Shown: positions 17,432 to 25,511, counted from the stretch's first letter. The stretch: 64,000 bases of DNA from G963667675 sp965249215 (GCA_965249215.1 CBDFLN010000002.1:186001-250000); one strand, 5' to 3'. Numbers and translations: made by a program. The notes: generated from the sequence alone by a model not told the origin.

Positions 17432-17458
17432 GGTCACTATCCTTTGGTTGATAGTACC

Positions 17459-17487
17459 AGTTTACACATTTGGGCCTTCAAAGTCAA
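17459..17487 (-). promoter_or_regulatory. Transposase promoter inside the right end
   Basis: Read on the minus strand, TTGACT (17487-17482), a 17-nt spacer and TAAACT (17464-17459) form a promoter about 30 nt before the transposase ATG. The -10 overlaps the subterminal copy of the terminal-repeat word, so transposase binding could repress its own transcription. Confidence 0.55.
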
Positions 17488-17499
17488 GGGTTTTTGCCC

Positions 17500-17527
17500 C
17501 AATTGTGTAATTAGGTATATAATTCCC
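17500..17527 (-). repeat. Right terminal inverted repeat of the IS1595-family element
   Basis: It is the reverse complement of the left end with two mismatches (TGTT versus TAAT in the centre), and is followed immediately by the second GAAATTTT. Confidence 0.93.
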
Positions 17528-17773
17528 GAAATTTTCACCGTAGGCCCGTTGGCCCAAGAGTTGGACGCGCTCATCGAACGGGCCAGGGGGGAGAGCCTGG
17601 AACAGCAAAAGGTGACCTATCGGGAGATACAGGCCTTCTTGGCGGAACAGGTGCCGCAGCTTGTCATAGCCTCTCGTCCCAAGATAGCCGGAGCAGGGAA
17701 TCATGTGCAGGGCTTGGCGCTAAGCCCGCTAAGTCCGAATTATTACTACGAAACGGTCTGGCTGGAGCAGTAG
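17528..17773 (+). pseudogene. Family-5 solute-binding protein gene, 3' part
   Basis: This holds the target duplication (17528-17535) and the last 79 codons of the interrupted binding protein: FTVGPLAQELDALIERARG, then EIQAFLAEQVPQLVIASRP and the terminal NYYYETVWLEQ. In SBP_bac_5 proteins this C-terminal block closes the second lobe. The upstream frame within the element (from 17444) is not a real N-terminus. Excision of the element would rejoin ...DRE-IFTVGPL... without a frameshift. Confidence 0.92.
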
Positions 17774-17802
17774 GGCCAGCCGGTTCCGCTGCCGTGTCCA
17801 GT

Positions 17803-18783
17803 TCATACCACTAGCACAATCTTCCCGAAGTTGGCGTTGGTCTCCATGTATTCGTGGGCCTTTCCCGCCTCCGCCAGGGGGAAAGTGCGGTCCACCACCG
17901 CCCGAATCCTGCCGTCGGCGATCAACGGCAGCACGTGTCTCATGAACTGGTGGGTCAGCCCTATCTTCTCCTCCAGGGGACGGGGCCTCAGCACCGTGCC
18001 GTGCACCCGGAGCCGCTTGGGCATTAACAGTCCCAGGCTGGTTTCCACCTTGTCTCCGCCCATCAACCCCACCAACACGATCCTCCCCTGGGTCGACATG
18101 GCGGCGATGTTCCGCTCCCAGTACGGACCGCCCACCAGGTCGCAGACCACGTTGACGCCCTTCCTGCCCGTCGCCTCCTTCACCACTTGGACAAAGTCCT
18201 GCTCCCGGTAGTTGATGCCCTTGTCCAGACCCAACTCCGCCGCCCTGGCAAGCTTCTCCGCCGATCCCGCCGTCCCGAACACGTAGGCCCCGGCCTGGTG
18301 CGCCAGTTGCAGGGCGGCAGTGCCCACGCCGCTGCCCACGGCGTGCACCAGCGCCGACTCCCCCATCTGCAATTCGCAATGGTTGAACAGGGCATCGTAT
18401 GCGGTGAAGAATACCTCCGGTATGGCCGCGGCCTGGACGAAGTCCAACTCCGGCGGCATGGGCATGGCCATCAGGTGGTGCGTCGTTACCCGGCTCGCGT
18501 ACCCTGCTCCCGCCAGCAGCCCGAACACCCTGTCCCCCGGAGCCATTGCCGTCACCCGTTCGCCCGCTTCCAGCACCACCCCGGAAAACTCCAGACCGGG
18601 CACGTCGGCCCGCACCCCCGGCGGCGGGGCGTAGCCTCCAAGGCGCTGCAGCAGATCGGCCCGGTTCAGGGCCGATGCCTTTACATCGACAAGGACTTCA
18701 TCCGGAGAGGGAACCGGGTCGTCGACTTCCCTTACCTGCAGTACCTCCGGGCCTCCCGGCCCCGTAATCAGCGCCGCTCGCAT
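17803..18783 (-). CDS. NAD(P)H quinone oxidoreductase, PIG3-type MDR
   Basis: The 326-aa medium-chain reductase lacks zinc-binding cysteines. The PIG3 signature NRADLLQRLGGYAPPPG is at about residue 40, the nucleotide-binding Rossmann motif is AVGSGVGTAALQLA, and NANFGKIVLVV ends the protein. It probably reduces quinones or other enones with NADPH. ATG 18783 has AAAGGAGG 8 nt upstream, so the longer frame to 18978, which begins in repetitive sequence, is not used. It stands alone between the interrupted binding-protein gene and a repeat lipoprotein. Confidence 0.9.
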   Translation of the reverse strand: MRAALITGPGGPEVLQVREVDDPVPSPDEVLVDVKASALNRADLLQRLGGYAPPPGVRADVPGLEFSGVVLEAGERVTAMAPGDRVFGLLAGAGYASRVTTHHLMAMPMPPELDFVQAAAIPEVFFTAYDALFNHCELQMGESALVHAVGSGVGTAALQLAHQAGAYVFGTAGSAEKLARAAELGLDKGINYREQDFVQVVKEATGRKGVNVVCDLVGGPYWERNIAAMSTQGRIVLVGLMGGDKVETSLGLLMPKRLRVHGTVLRPRPLEEKIGLTHQFMRHVLPLIADGRIRAVVDRTFPLAEAGKAHEYMETNANFGKIVLVV

Positions 18784-18811
18784 AGGCGGACCTCCTTTCT
18801 TGCCAACACCC

Positions 18812-20224
18812 TTAAGGCCGGATAGAATCCGCCTCTTCCGCAGTGATGCCGTCGGTAAACCAGGACTGGACGACCGTCTGCCGCGCAAGCTCGATATCTT
18901 GGTGCGCCAGCTGTGGCAACGATTCAAGGGCTTTCGCCTCTTCCGCAGTGATGCCGTCGGTAAACCATGATAGCGCAATTACATGCCGGGCAAGCTCAAC
19001 ATCTATCGACGCAAGGTCTCCCGAGTAGTTAATCGCCAACCGTTCATCTTGGATGATGCCGTCGGCAAACCACGGAAGAGCTGCTGTCTTTGGCCCAAGC
19101 TCGGTATCTGCGGCCACGAGGTTTTCCAATCCACGAATAGCCTCCCCTTCCCCATAGGTCATGTCGTCGGTAAACCACGGCAGGGCCGCTATCGTTCGTC
19201 CAAGCTGAATATCTGCAGTCGCGAGGACTCCTAATCTACGGATAGCCTCCCCTTCCCCATAGGTGATGCCGTCCGCAAACCACGACATACCAATCGTCTC
19301 GTGAGCAAGGTCAACGTCCTTTGACGCCAAATCGGCCAATCGATCGATGGCCCTGGACCCATTCTCGGTGATGCCGTTAGTCGCCCACGAGAAATCTACT
19401 ATGCGCCGCGCCAATTCAACGTCCGCCAGCGCAAGTTTGCCTAAGGCGCCAAAAGGAGGGATCTCCGAAACTCCATCTTCCAACCAGAGACGCGTTACGG
19501 TCTTGGCAAGTTCGATGTCCGCTGATATTAGACCATGCTCATGCAAATCGGAGATAGCGATTGAGGCTTTCGATAAGTGAAATAAACCGCCTATGAACCA
19601 AGAAAAGCCGGCGATCATTCTTGCCAGGTCCGCGTCCTTAGTGGCGAGGTTGTCCACTTCAATAAGGACCTTGGCTTCCCAGTAGGTCAGTTCATCGGCG
19701 AGCCAGGAGACGCTCACCACGTCTTGGGCCAGCCCGCGGTCCGCTAATGCGAGCCCGTACAGGCTCTCGAGCACGAGCCGTTTGCCGTCAACCGTTACTG
19801 AAACGTAGCCAGCTTGGCTCTGGCCTAAGAGCCAAGGCTTTTTGACGATGGCGCTGCAAAGCTCGGCGTCAAACAGCCAAAGTTTCGTAAGCAAGTCGAC
19901 GAAGTCGGCGTAGGCTTCGGGTGGGGCTTCCATAGTCCCCGCGTTGCATTCGGTGATGGGTTCCTGCACCGTTGCCGTGACGGTCGGCACAGGAATAGAA
20001 ATGCTCACTGACCCAGGCGTAGCTGTAGGGGCTTCAGTGGCCTCCGAAGTTGGCTCGTTGACGGTTTCCTGGACGACTGCCGTTGGGGGCGGCGTATCAA
20101 TAACGGCGACAGTTGGCTCAGGGGTAGAAACGCTCCCTGGCCCCGGCGTAACGGTAGCCACCAGGCCACAGCCAACCGCCGTCAAAAGCACCGTCACAGA
20201 TGTTAGTACTACAAGTAGTCTCAT
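18812..20224 (-). CDS. Lipoprotein with about ten 35-residue helical repeats
   Basis: The 470-aa product from ATG 20224 has a lipobox (LLTAVGC), a Pro/Thr linker, and then about ten repeats of a 35-residue unit with consensus D-(I/V)-E-L-A-R-x5-(S/P)-W-F-x-D-G-I-T-x4-E-A-I-x2-L-x2-L-A. The last five units are nearly regular (for example DVELARHVIALSWFTDGIT). Strict periodicity and alternating helices suggest a superhelical binding scaffold outside the cell. No clear ribosome site precedes ATG 20224, and the frame is open to 20320, but the signal peptide fixes the likely start. The array stops abruptly in the tenth unit (ADSIRP-stop), so a C-terminal effector domain may have been lost. Confidence 0.75.
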   Translation of the reverse strand: MRLLVVLTSVTVLLTAVGCGLVATVTPGPGSVSTPEPTVAVIDTPPPTAVVQETVNEPTSEATEAPTATPGSVSISIPVPTVTATVQEPITECNAGTMEAPPEAYADFVDLLTKLWLFDAELCSAIVKKPWLLGQSQAGYVSVTVDGKRLVLESLYGLALADRGLAQDVVSVSWLADELTYWEAKVLIEVDNLATKDADLARMIAGFSWFIGGLFHLSKASIAISDLHEHGLISADIELAKTVTRLWLEDGVSEIPPFGALGKLALADVELARRIVDFSWATNGITENGSRAIDRLADLASKDVDLAHETIGMSWFADGITYGEGEAIRRLGVLATADIQLGRTIAALPWFTDDMTYGEGEAIRGLENLVAADTELGPKTAALPWFADGIIQDERLAINYSGDLASIDVELARHVIALSWFTDGITAEEAKALESLPQLAHQDIELARQTVVQSWFTDGITAEEADSIRP

Positions 20225-20461
20225 GATGCACGGAGGAGGAGGCCCGGCAATTATCGGGCAGAACACTTGCCGTGGCAAATCCGCTGTTTCGTGCCCACAA
20301 TAGCGAAACGCGGCAAGCAAGCACTGACCATGTATAATGTCTTCCGGGAGCGTTCTCGAACGTCGCTGAACCTCTGGTTAGACAACAACCCGCCAAGGAG
20401 GAGGACGCTGGTCTGTCCCAAATGGCGGATGACCCTTAACAGAATGGACATGCAGTGACCC

Positions 20462-21223
20462 GTGTACCGCTACTCGGTATGGATTCTCATAGTCTTGGTG
20501 CCGTTGGCTTTGGCTTGCGGCAGGATTCTTTTGACACCGGGGCCAACTACCGGTCCGACTGTTACCTCTGATCCCGGACCTACTTCAACCGCTACACCTG
20601 CTCCCACGCGCACGCCGTTGCCTCCTGATACAGCGGCGCCCACCGATGCGCCCCCTACGGTGGCTCCAATCCCAACCGTGTCGGCGACCCCCGTTCCAAC
20701 TGGAACCCCCACGCCGACTGCCTCCCCCCCGCCGCCATCCTGGACCTTCGGCAGCTTATCGTGTTTCGCCCCGTCATGTTCTCAGGCTGAGACCCGTTAT
20801 CCGTCCACGGTCTTGGCGGACCTCACCGTAGAAGCGACGTTTACCAACCCAAGGTATGCAAGCCAATTTCAGTACGGGTTTGTGATTCGTGACCGCATCA
20901 GAATCTGGGTTGCCAGTGATGGCGACTGGGAGGCCGTCGCCTGGGCAAGGGAAACGCGGAGTGACTCCCTTAACGTATTCTGGCGGGTGGCCTCTACCGC
21001 TGGGGGAAGTTTAGACGTTCCCTTTGACACCAGTCCGAGTGGCAAGAATCATGTTCGTGTAACTGCCAAGGGGGAGCGAGTATGCTTGTTTGTCAACGGT
21101 GAAGCTGCTGCCTGCGTTGACCTGCCAGAGTTTACTATGGCTGGCGAAGTCAGCATTGCTTCGCAGTACGGACGCGTTCCCTATAGGGGCTTTAGGGTAG
21201 CAGCGTTTCAAGAGGCCGGCTAA
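20462..21223 (+). CDS. Lipoprotein with Pro/Thr linker and beta-rich C-terminal domain
   Basis: The 253-aa product starts at GTG 20462 and has a lipobox (LVPLALAC). A linker of about 70 residues of Thr/Pro/Ala follows, then a domain of about 150 residues beginning WTFGSLSCFAPSC and ending YRGFRVAAF. Alternating hydrophobic strands, DGDWEAVAWAR and RVCLFVNGEAAACVDL, suggest a concanavalin/LamG-like jelly roll. I cannot assign a ligand. A decayed paralog lies at 24065-24586, and compared with it this copy lacks about five residues after FVIR. Confidence 0.65.
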   Translation: MYRYSVWILIVLVPLALACGRILLTPGPTTGPTVTSDPGPTSTATPAPTRTPLPPDTAAPTDAPPTVAPIPTVSATPVPTGTPTPTASPPPPSWTFGSLSCFAPSCSQAETRYPSTVLADLTVEATFTNPRYASQFQYGFVIRDRIRIWVASDGDWEAVAWARETRSDSLNVFWRVASTAGGSLDVPFDTSPSGKNHVRVTAKGERVCLFVNGEAAACVDLPEFTMAGEVSIASQYGRVPYRGFRVAAFQEAG

Positions 21224-21307
21224 GCTATCCCGGAATTGTATATAATCCCTAACCACTAATGATCGCCGTCCGTTCCCCTGAAACCCCTATACGAGGAGGT
21301 CCTGGTC

Positions 21308-22276
21308 ATGGTTGGAAGTTATAGCATCCTGGTGGGCACTACCGGCGCAAGCCTGTTCCGCAGTCCCGACGGCGGCGAGACCTGGGGACGCCTCGGCCCT
21401 CCCTTCCCCGGCGACTCCCAGGTCAGGGCCCTGGCAGTTGACTCCAGCAGGCCCAGCGTGGTCTACGCCGGCTCCAACTACGGCATCTTCCGCAGCAACG
21501 ACGCCGGGGCAACTTGGCTGAAGCTGGACTCGCCCATGGACGGGCTGCATATCTGGTCCATTGCAGTGGACCCGTCCGATTCCAACACCCTGTTCGCCGG
21601 AACCAGCCCGCCCTTCCTGTTTCGGTCCAAGGACGGCGGCGACACCTGGCAGAAGCTCCCCGCTGACATCGCCCAGGAGTGCGCCATCGGCTTGCCCCGG
21701 GTCACCGCCATGGCGGTTGACCCCGTGCACCCTGACACCGTCTATGCCGGAGTCGAGATCGACGGGGTCCACCGCAGCCGGGACGGCGGCGACACCTGGG
21801 CCAGGTTAAATACCGGTATCACCAACCCCGACATCCACGGTATGGCTTTCAGCTTGGGACAGCGCGACACAGTTCTGGTAAGCACTCCCGCTGAGATTTT
21901 CGCCAGCAGCGACGACGGCGATTCCTTCCAGTCCCTCGCCCTCACCTCATCCTGGGCGCTGCCCTATTGCCGCTGGATTGCCGTGAAGCCGGACAACCCG
22001 CAGGTGGTCTTCGCCGCCAACGGCGACGGCGCCATCGGCAACACCGGGACCATTCAACGCTCCATCGACGGCGGCAGGACTTGGGAAACCCGGCCCCTGC
22101 CCGTCGAGCCCAACTCGCCCCTGTGGAATTTCGCCACCCATCCCGCCGACCCAAACCTGGTGCTGGCCAGCAGTATCTATGGCGAGCTATACCGCAGTAC
22201 CGACGGGGGAGATTCCTGGGAGAAGCTGAAGAAAGAGTTTACCGAGGTCCGGGCCCTAGCCTGGCTGCCCAGCTAG
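21308..22276 (+). CDS. BNR/WD40-like beta-propeller protein (sortilin/Ycf48-like)
   Basis: The 322-aa protein is made of about six propeller blades, each with an Asp-box: SPDGGETWGRL, SNDAGATWLKL, SKDGGDTWQKL, SRDGGDTWARL, SIDGGRTWETR and STDGGDSWEKL. Between them lie VRALAVDSSRPSVVYAGS-type strands. Such proteins are exo-sialidase-fold propellers, usually non-catalytic. No signal peptide is visible, so it is probably cytoplasmic. GAGGAGG lies 9 nt before ATG 21308, and TATAAT at 21241-21246 is a likely -10. A copy with a large internal deletion lies at 24664-24800. Confidence 0.85.
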   Translation: MVGSYSILVGTTGASLFRSPDGGETWGRLGPPFPGDSQVRALAVDSSRPSVVYAGSNYGIFRSNDAGATWLKLDSPMDGLHIWSIAVDPSDSNTLFAGTSPPFLFRSKDGGDTWQKLPADIAQECAIGLPRVTAMAVDPVHPDTVYAGVEIDGVHRSRDGGDTWARLNTGITNPDIHGMAFSLGQRDTVLVSTPAEIFASSDDGDSFQSLALTSSWALPYCRWIAVKPDNPQVVFAANGDGAIGNTGTIQRSIDGGRTWETRPLPVEPNSPLWNFATHPADPNLVLASSIYGELYRSTDGGDSWEKLKKEFTEVRALAWLPS

Positions 22277-22284
22277 GCCGGCTA

Positions 22285-22405
22285 GGCCAGAATTAGCATA
22301 CGCCCGCAGCTGCTGTACATCGCCGCCTGCGTCCCTGACCGCACCTCCGCGGCTGTGCCTGACTGGGCCGCCGCCGCCCGGCCGGCTTGACACAGGCCCC
22401 GTTCC
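22285..22405 (-). pseudogene. Remnant (copy A) of the 3' end of the zinc-ribbon gene
   Basis: Read on the minus strand, the frame ends SSCGRMLILA-stop, matching the SSCGRMLIPA end of the intact gene at 24810. The stretch from GCATACGCCCGCAGCTGCTG is shared with 23090 and 24824. Only about 120 bp is recognisable. TTGACA (22387) and GATATT (22410), 17 nt apart, now lie in it and could serve as a promoter for the gene at 22498. Confidence 0.75.
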
Positions 22406-22497
22406 CCAAGATATTGGAATGGTCTGATGACATACTCCCTATAAGTATGCAAGAATTTCTGGGGTAGGTTCGCTAATGCGGCTGATGGAGGAATCAG

Positions 22498-22740
22498 GTG
22501 GCAAGACCGGAGAGTAGGAGCAGCCCGTTGTTGTGGATCGGCGGAGCAATTCTCGTCGCAGCGGCTGTGGTCATCGGCGGTTTCTGGGTGTACGCGATCA
22601 CGACGGCCGAGGACATGCCGACATTGCTCATGCTCGCGCTCATTGCCATACCGGTCGGGTTGGCCGTCTTGTTGACCGCGGTCATACGAGACAGAATCAT
22701 TAACAAGAAGAAAGAGAACTTTCTGGAGGTTGACAATTGA
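22498..22740 (+). CDS. Small two-TM membrane protein
   Basis: The 80-aa product has hydrophobic helices at about residues 11-33 and 42-63 and a basic, charged tail (RDRIINKKKEN). GGAGGAATCAG precedes GTG 22498. Its stop overlaps the start of the YbjQ-family gene, so the two are translationally coupled and probably form a membrane pair. Function unknown. Confidence 0.7.
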   Translation: MARPESRSSPLLWIGGAILVAAAVVIGGFWVYAITTAEDMPTLLMLALIAIPVGLAVLLTAVIRDRIINKKKENFLEVDN

Positions 22741-23051
22741 TCGTGACAACGACCGACGCCATTCCGGGAGCTACGATCGCCGAAACGCTGGGGCTCGTGC
22801 GGGGCAGCACCGTGCGCGCCCGTCATATCGGACGGGATATCCTGGCTGGGCTCCGCAATATCATCGGCGGCGAGGTCAACGAATACACCAAGCTCTTGGC
22901 GGAGGCCCGCGAAGAGTCGCTTCAGCGCATGATCGAGAACGCCGAGGGCATGGGCGCCAATGCCATCGTCGGCACGAGGTTCATCACCGCGAGCGTGGCC
23001 CAGGGGGCGGCCGAAATCGTTGCTTACGGGACCGCCGTCAAGACGACCTAG
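22737..23051 (+). CDS. YbjQ/DUF74 family protein
   Basis: The 104-aa protein matches the YbjQ (UPF0145, 'heavy-metal-binding domain') family: TTTDAIPGATIAETLGLVRG at the start, IGRDILAGLRNIIGGEVNEYTKLL in the middle and GANAIVGTRF near the end. Members form pentamers; their role is not established. TTG 22737 overlaps the previous stop (TTGA). The coupled membrane protein may anchor it. The gene pair is inserted between two decayed copies of the zinc-ribbon 3' end. Confidence 0.88.
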   Translation: MIVTTTDAIPGATIAETLGLVRGSTVRARHIGRDILAGLRNIIGGEVNEYTKLLAEAREESLQRMIENAEGMGANAIVGTRFITASVAQGAAEIVAYGTAVKTT

Positions 23052-23056
23052 TTCCC

Positions 23057-23192
23057 CTGCCCTGGCTGCCCAACCAGCCAGCCTAAGCCGGGATTAGCAT
23101 ACGCCCGCAGCTGCTGCACAGCACCGTCTGCGTCCCTGACCTCACCCGCTGCTGTATCTGGGTAGGCTGCGCCATCCGGCAGGCCTGGCCAA
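23057..23192 (-). pseudogene. Remnant (copy B) of the 3' end of the zinc-ribbon gene
   Basis: About 130 bp nearly identical to 24788-24920, the 3' end and downstream flank of the intact zinc-ribbon gene, including CTGCACAGCACCGTCTGCGT and TGTATCTGGGTAGGCTGCGC. The homology ends abruptly at about 23192, next to the PIN toxin gene. It is closer to the intact gene than copy A is. Confidence 0.8.
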
Positions 23193-23210
23193 CCTTCGCT
23201 TGAGGCCACG

Positions 23211-23621
23211 TTATGGGACCTGCGCTAACGCCGACAAGAAGCGGGGTGCGTTGACGATGCTGGCGCCGAGGTATGTCCCTATGGGCAGCAGATGCCTGCG
23301 GTCACCGGTCACCAGGTAGTCGGCGGAAGCGGCCGCCGCGCACTCGAGAATGCGGTTGTCTGCATGGCTGCCCTCGATGACGTCTGCGAGGCGGGGAGGA
23401 TCGATGACCAGGGCGGCCTTCTCAACGGCTCTTATCGCCGCGGCCGCACGGTCCTCCGCCCAGCCTAACTTGCGGCGCAACACTCCGGCCAGCTCCTCAA
23501 GTATGAACGGGGACAGCACCAATTGGAATCGTCCCCGCAAGCCCAACTCCAACGCCAAGCGTTCGTTGCCGGGAAAGTTCAGGCCGGAGACGATTACGTT
23601 AGTGTCGAAAACGACCCTCAC
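23211..23621 (-). CDS. PIN-domain toxin (COG1569 type)
   Basis: The 136-aa PIN nuclease has the first catalytic Asp in VVFDTNVIVSGL, the mid acidic residues in ILEELAGVLRRK and HADNRILECAAA, and VTGDRRHLL near the end, all in the expected order. PIN toxins cleave RNA. The ATG overlaps the upstream antitoxin stop by 4 nt, the standard layout of a toxin-antitoxin operon. Confidence 0.88.
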   Translation of the reverse strand: MRVVFDTNVIVSGLNFPGNERLALELGLRGRFQLVLSPFILEELAGVLRRKLGWAEDRAAAAIRAVEKAALVIDPPRLADVIEGSHADNRILECAAAASADYLVTGDRRHLLPIGTYLGASIVNAPRFLSALAQVP

Positions 23622-23875
23622 GTATGATGATGCTCGGCATCGGCCCGGTACTCCTCGACAAGGCGGGCCACGTCCTCTGGGCCGATGCCCTGCCCCCTAG
23701 CTCGCTCCTCGCCGTATTGGAGCAGTTGTCGCCACTCGCACTCTTCGATGTAGCGTAGCGCCGCTTCTCGCAGGAATTCGCTTCTCGACTGGCCCAGCCG
23801 CCTCATGGCTTCGTCCACACGGTCCGCCATTTCCTCCGGAAGAGAGAAGGTGATCGTCTTGGTCGTTCGCGGCAT
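23618..23875 (-). CDS. Ribbon-helix-helix (CopG-type) antitoxin
   Basis: The 85-aa protein begins TTKTITFSLPEEMADRVDEA and continues with GQSRSEFLREAALRYIEE, a canonical ribbon-helix-helix DNA-binding module. A flexible acidic tail that would contact the toxin follows. It is the first gene of the pair with the PIN toxin and would autoregulate the operon. The pair lies between two copies of the duplicated segment. Confidence 0.88.
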   Translation of the reverse strand: MPRTTKTITFSLPEEMADRVDEAMRRLGQSRSEFLREAALRYIEECEWRQLLQYGEERARGQGIGPEDVARLVEEYRADAEHHHT

Positions 23876-24064
23876 GATTGCCTCGTTGTTACCGGGTCTT
23901 ACTCAAATTATGGCCGACAAGGGCTACAGTGTCAACAGGATGTCTGGCCAACTTTAGACTCGGCAATGACGGAGAAGTTCACATAAGCGTCTCAGGATTC
24001 GGCGGGCTGTAGTCCAGAGGACTGCGAGGCCTGACGAGGTTGTAGGTCTGCTAGTGCTGCTCGG

Positions 24065-24586
24065 TCCCCAACCCCGCCTTCCCCTCCGCCTCTACTTACC
24101 GGCGCCATATCGTGTTTTACCCCATCATGTTCCCAGGCTGAGGACCGCTATCCGTCCACAGTCTTGGCGAACCTCGCCGCTGAAGCCACGTTTACCAACC
24201 CAACTGATACAAGCCAGTTTGAGTACGGGTTTGTAATCCGTGAATGCGACGGGATTGACCGCATCGCAATTTTCGTTGCCAGTGACGGCGACTGGGAGGT
24301 CGTCGTCTGGGCGCGGACTGAATACCGTAATGGAAGCACTGTATACGAGGCCGCCTCTCAAGATTGGGGGAGTTTGGACGTTCCGCTTGATACCAGCGAC
24401 CGGGGTGAGAATCATGTTCGAATTACTGCCATGGGGGAGCGAGTGTGCTTGTTTGTCAACGGTGAGGATGCTGCCTGCGTTGACCTGCCAGACTTTACTA
24501 TGGCTGGCGAAGTCAGCATCTCTTCCGGGTACGGAAGCGTTTCCTATAGGGGCTTCAAGGTAACGGCGCTTGAAGAGGCCGACCAG
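24065..24586 (+). pseudogene. Decayed paralog of the beta-rich lipoprotein (no signal peptide)
   Basis: From RYPSTVLANLAAEATFTNP through CLFVNGEDAACVDLPDFTMA to YRGFKVTALEE, the translation is roughly two-thirds identical to the lipoprotein at 20462. The signal peptide and most of the linker are missing, and the frame reads on through what was the intergenic spacer into the BNR fragment. The Pro-rich shreds just upstream (24060-24110) may be the linker's end. Confidence 0.8.
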
Positions 24587-24663
24587 GTGTTCCCGGAATT
24601 CTATATATCCCTTGCCGCTAGCGACAACCGGCCGTCCCCCCTGAAACCCTGCGAGGAGGCCCT

Positions 24664-24800
24664 GGTGACGACCGGAGCGTATGGCATCCCGGTGGGAACC
24701 ACCGGCGCGAGCCTGTTCCGCAGTGCCGATGGGGGGATTCCTGGGAGAAGCTGAAGAAAGAGTTTACAGAGGTTCCGGGCCTCTGGCCTGGCTGCCCAAC
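24664..24800 (+). pseudogene. BNR propeller gene with internal deletion
   Basis: The first codons (GIPVGTTGASLFRSADGG) match the start of the propeller gene at 21308. They then join directly to its last codons (GATTCCTGGGAGAAGCTGAA ... CTGGCTGCCCAACTAG). The join is within the Asp-box word GACGG(G)GG(A)GA that recurs in each blade, so a deletion between repeats removed about 0.85 kb. Confidence 0.85.
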
Positions 24801-24809
24801 TAGGCCGGC

Positions 24810-25511
24810 CTAAGCCGGGATTAGCATACGCCCGCAGCTGCTGCACAGCACAGTCTGCGTCCCTGACCTCACCCGCTGCTGTATCTGGGTAGGCTGCGCC
24901 ATCCGGCAGGCCTGGCACAGACCCCGTTCCACTTTCGCCACCGCCAACCCGCGCTTCGCCCGACGCAGGCCTTCGTAGCGCTGTACTGCCGAGGCATCCA
25001 GCGCGGCCACCAGGCCCTTTCGCCTTGCCGACGCCTCTTGTATCTCTGAGTTGCACCTTTTCGCCTCGGCCTGCAACTCCGCTTTCCGCGCCTTCCACGT
25101 TGCCAGACCGTCCGAAAGTTCCTGGGCCAGCGAGTCCACCCGCTGCTGCGACTCTTCCGCCTGCACCGACAGCTCCAACAGCTCCGAGTCCTGTTGCTCC
25201 AGCGACTGCCGGACGTTCTCAACCTCTTGCTGCAGGCTTTTCAGGTCCCTGGCGTTCGTGACCTCGCCGCCGTACAGCTGCTGCTCCAGCCGGGTCGAAC
25301 GCTCCCGCAGGGTTTCCACCTCCAACTGCCGCACCTTGTGTTCGCCCTGCACCTGGGGCAGCCGCTCCCTTTCTTCCTCTAACGACGTCTCCACCTGCCC
25401 CATCAACGGCCCGGAACTCAACTCCGCCTCTACCTTAGCCCGGGCCTTATGAATCCGGTCCAAGGCCAGGTCCATCTCCTGAAGCAAGTACAGTTGTTTT
25501 ACCGTGGTCAT
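24810..25511 (-). CDS. Coiled-coil protein with C4-type zinc ribbon (COG1579)
   Basis: The 233-aa protein is a long antiparallel coiled coil over residues 1-175 (KQLYLLQEMDLALDRIHKA start, many Glu/Gln/Leu heptads), then a C-terminal zinc ribbon with CQAC and, about 20 residues later, CSSC, ending GRMLIPA. This is the DUF164/CT398-like family, thought to act as a nucleic-acid or secretion-associated adaptor. It is the intact source of the two 3'-end remnants at 22285 and 23057. Confidence 0.88.
   Translation of the reverse strand: MTTVKQLYLLQEMDLALDRIHKARAKVEAELSSGPLMGQVETSLEEERERLPQVQGEHKVRQLEVETLRERSTRLEQQLYGGEVTNARDLKSLQQEVENVRQSLEQQDSELLELSVQAEESQQRVDSLAQELSDGLATWKARKAELQAEAKRCNSEIQEASARRKGLVAALDASAVQRYEGLRRAKRGLAVAKVERGLCQACRMAQPTQIQQRVRSGTQTVLCSSCGRMLIPA

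Larger units (their letters stand above)
13767..17527 (-). mobile_element. IS1595-family element with passenger genes (3761 bp)
   Basis: The terminal inverted repeats are 28 bp and match at 26 positions: GGGAATTATATACC-TG-TT-TACACAATTG at 13767-13794 against the reverse complement of 17500-17527, which reads GGGAATTATATACC then TAATTACACAATTG. Perfect 8-bp target duplications flank them. Three genes are inside, all leftward: transposase (16460-17431), a 757-aa HTH/PLD/NTPase protein (14098-16371) and a 57-aa protein (13889-14062). A plain IS1595-type insertion is about 1-2 kb, so roughly 2.5 kb here is cargo. Ends, duplication and transposase all look intact, so the element may be mobile. Confidence 0.95.

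Noticed and set aside
17444..17527. N-terminus of a separate 109-aa gene
   Set aside because: It is the right end of the IS read through into the interrupted binding-protein gene.
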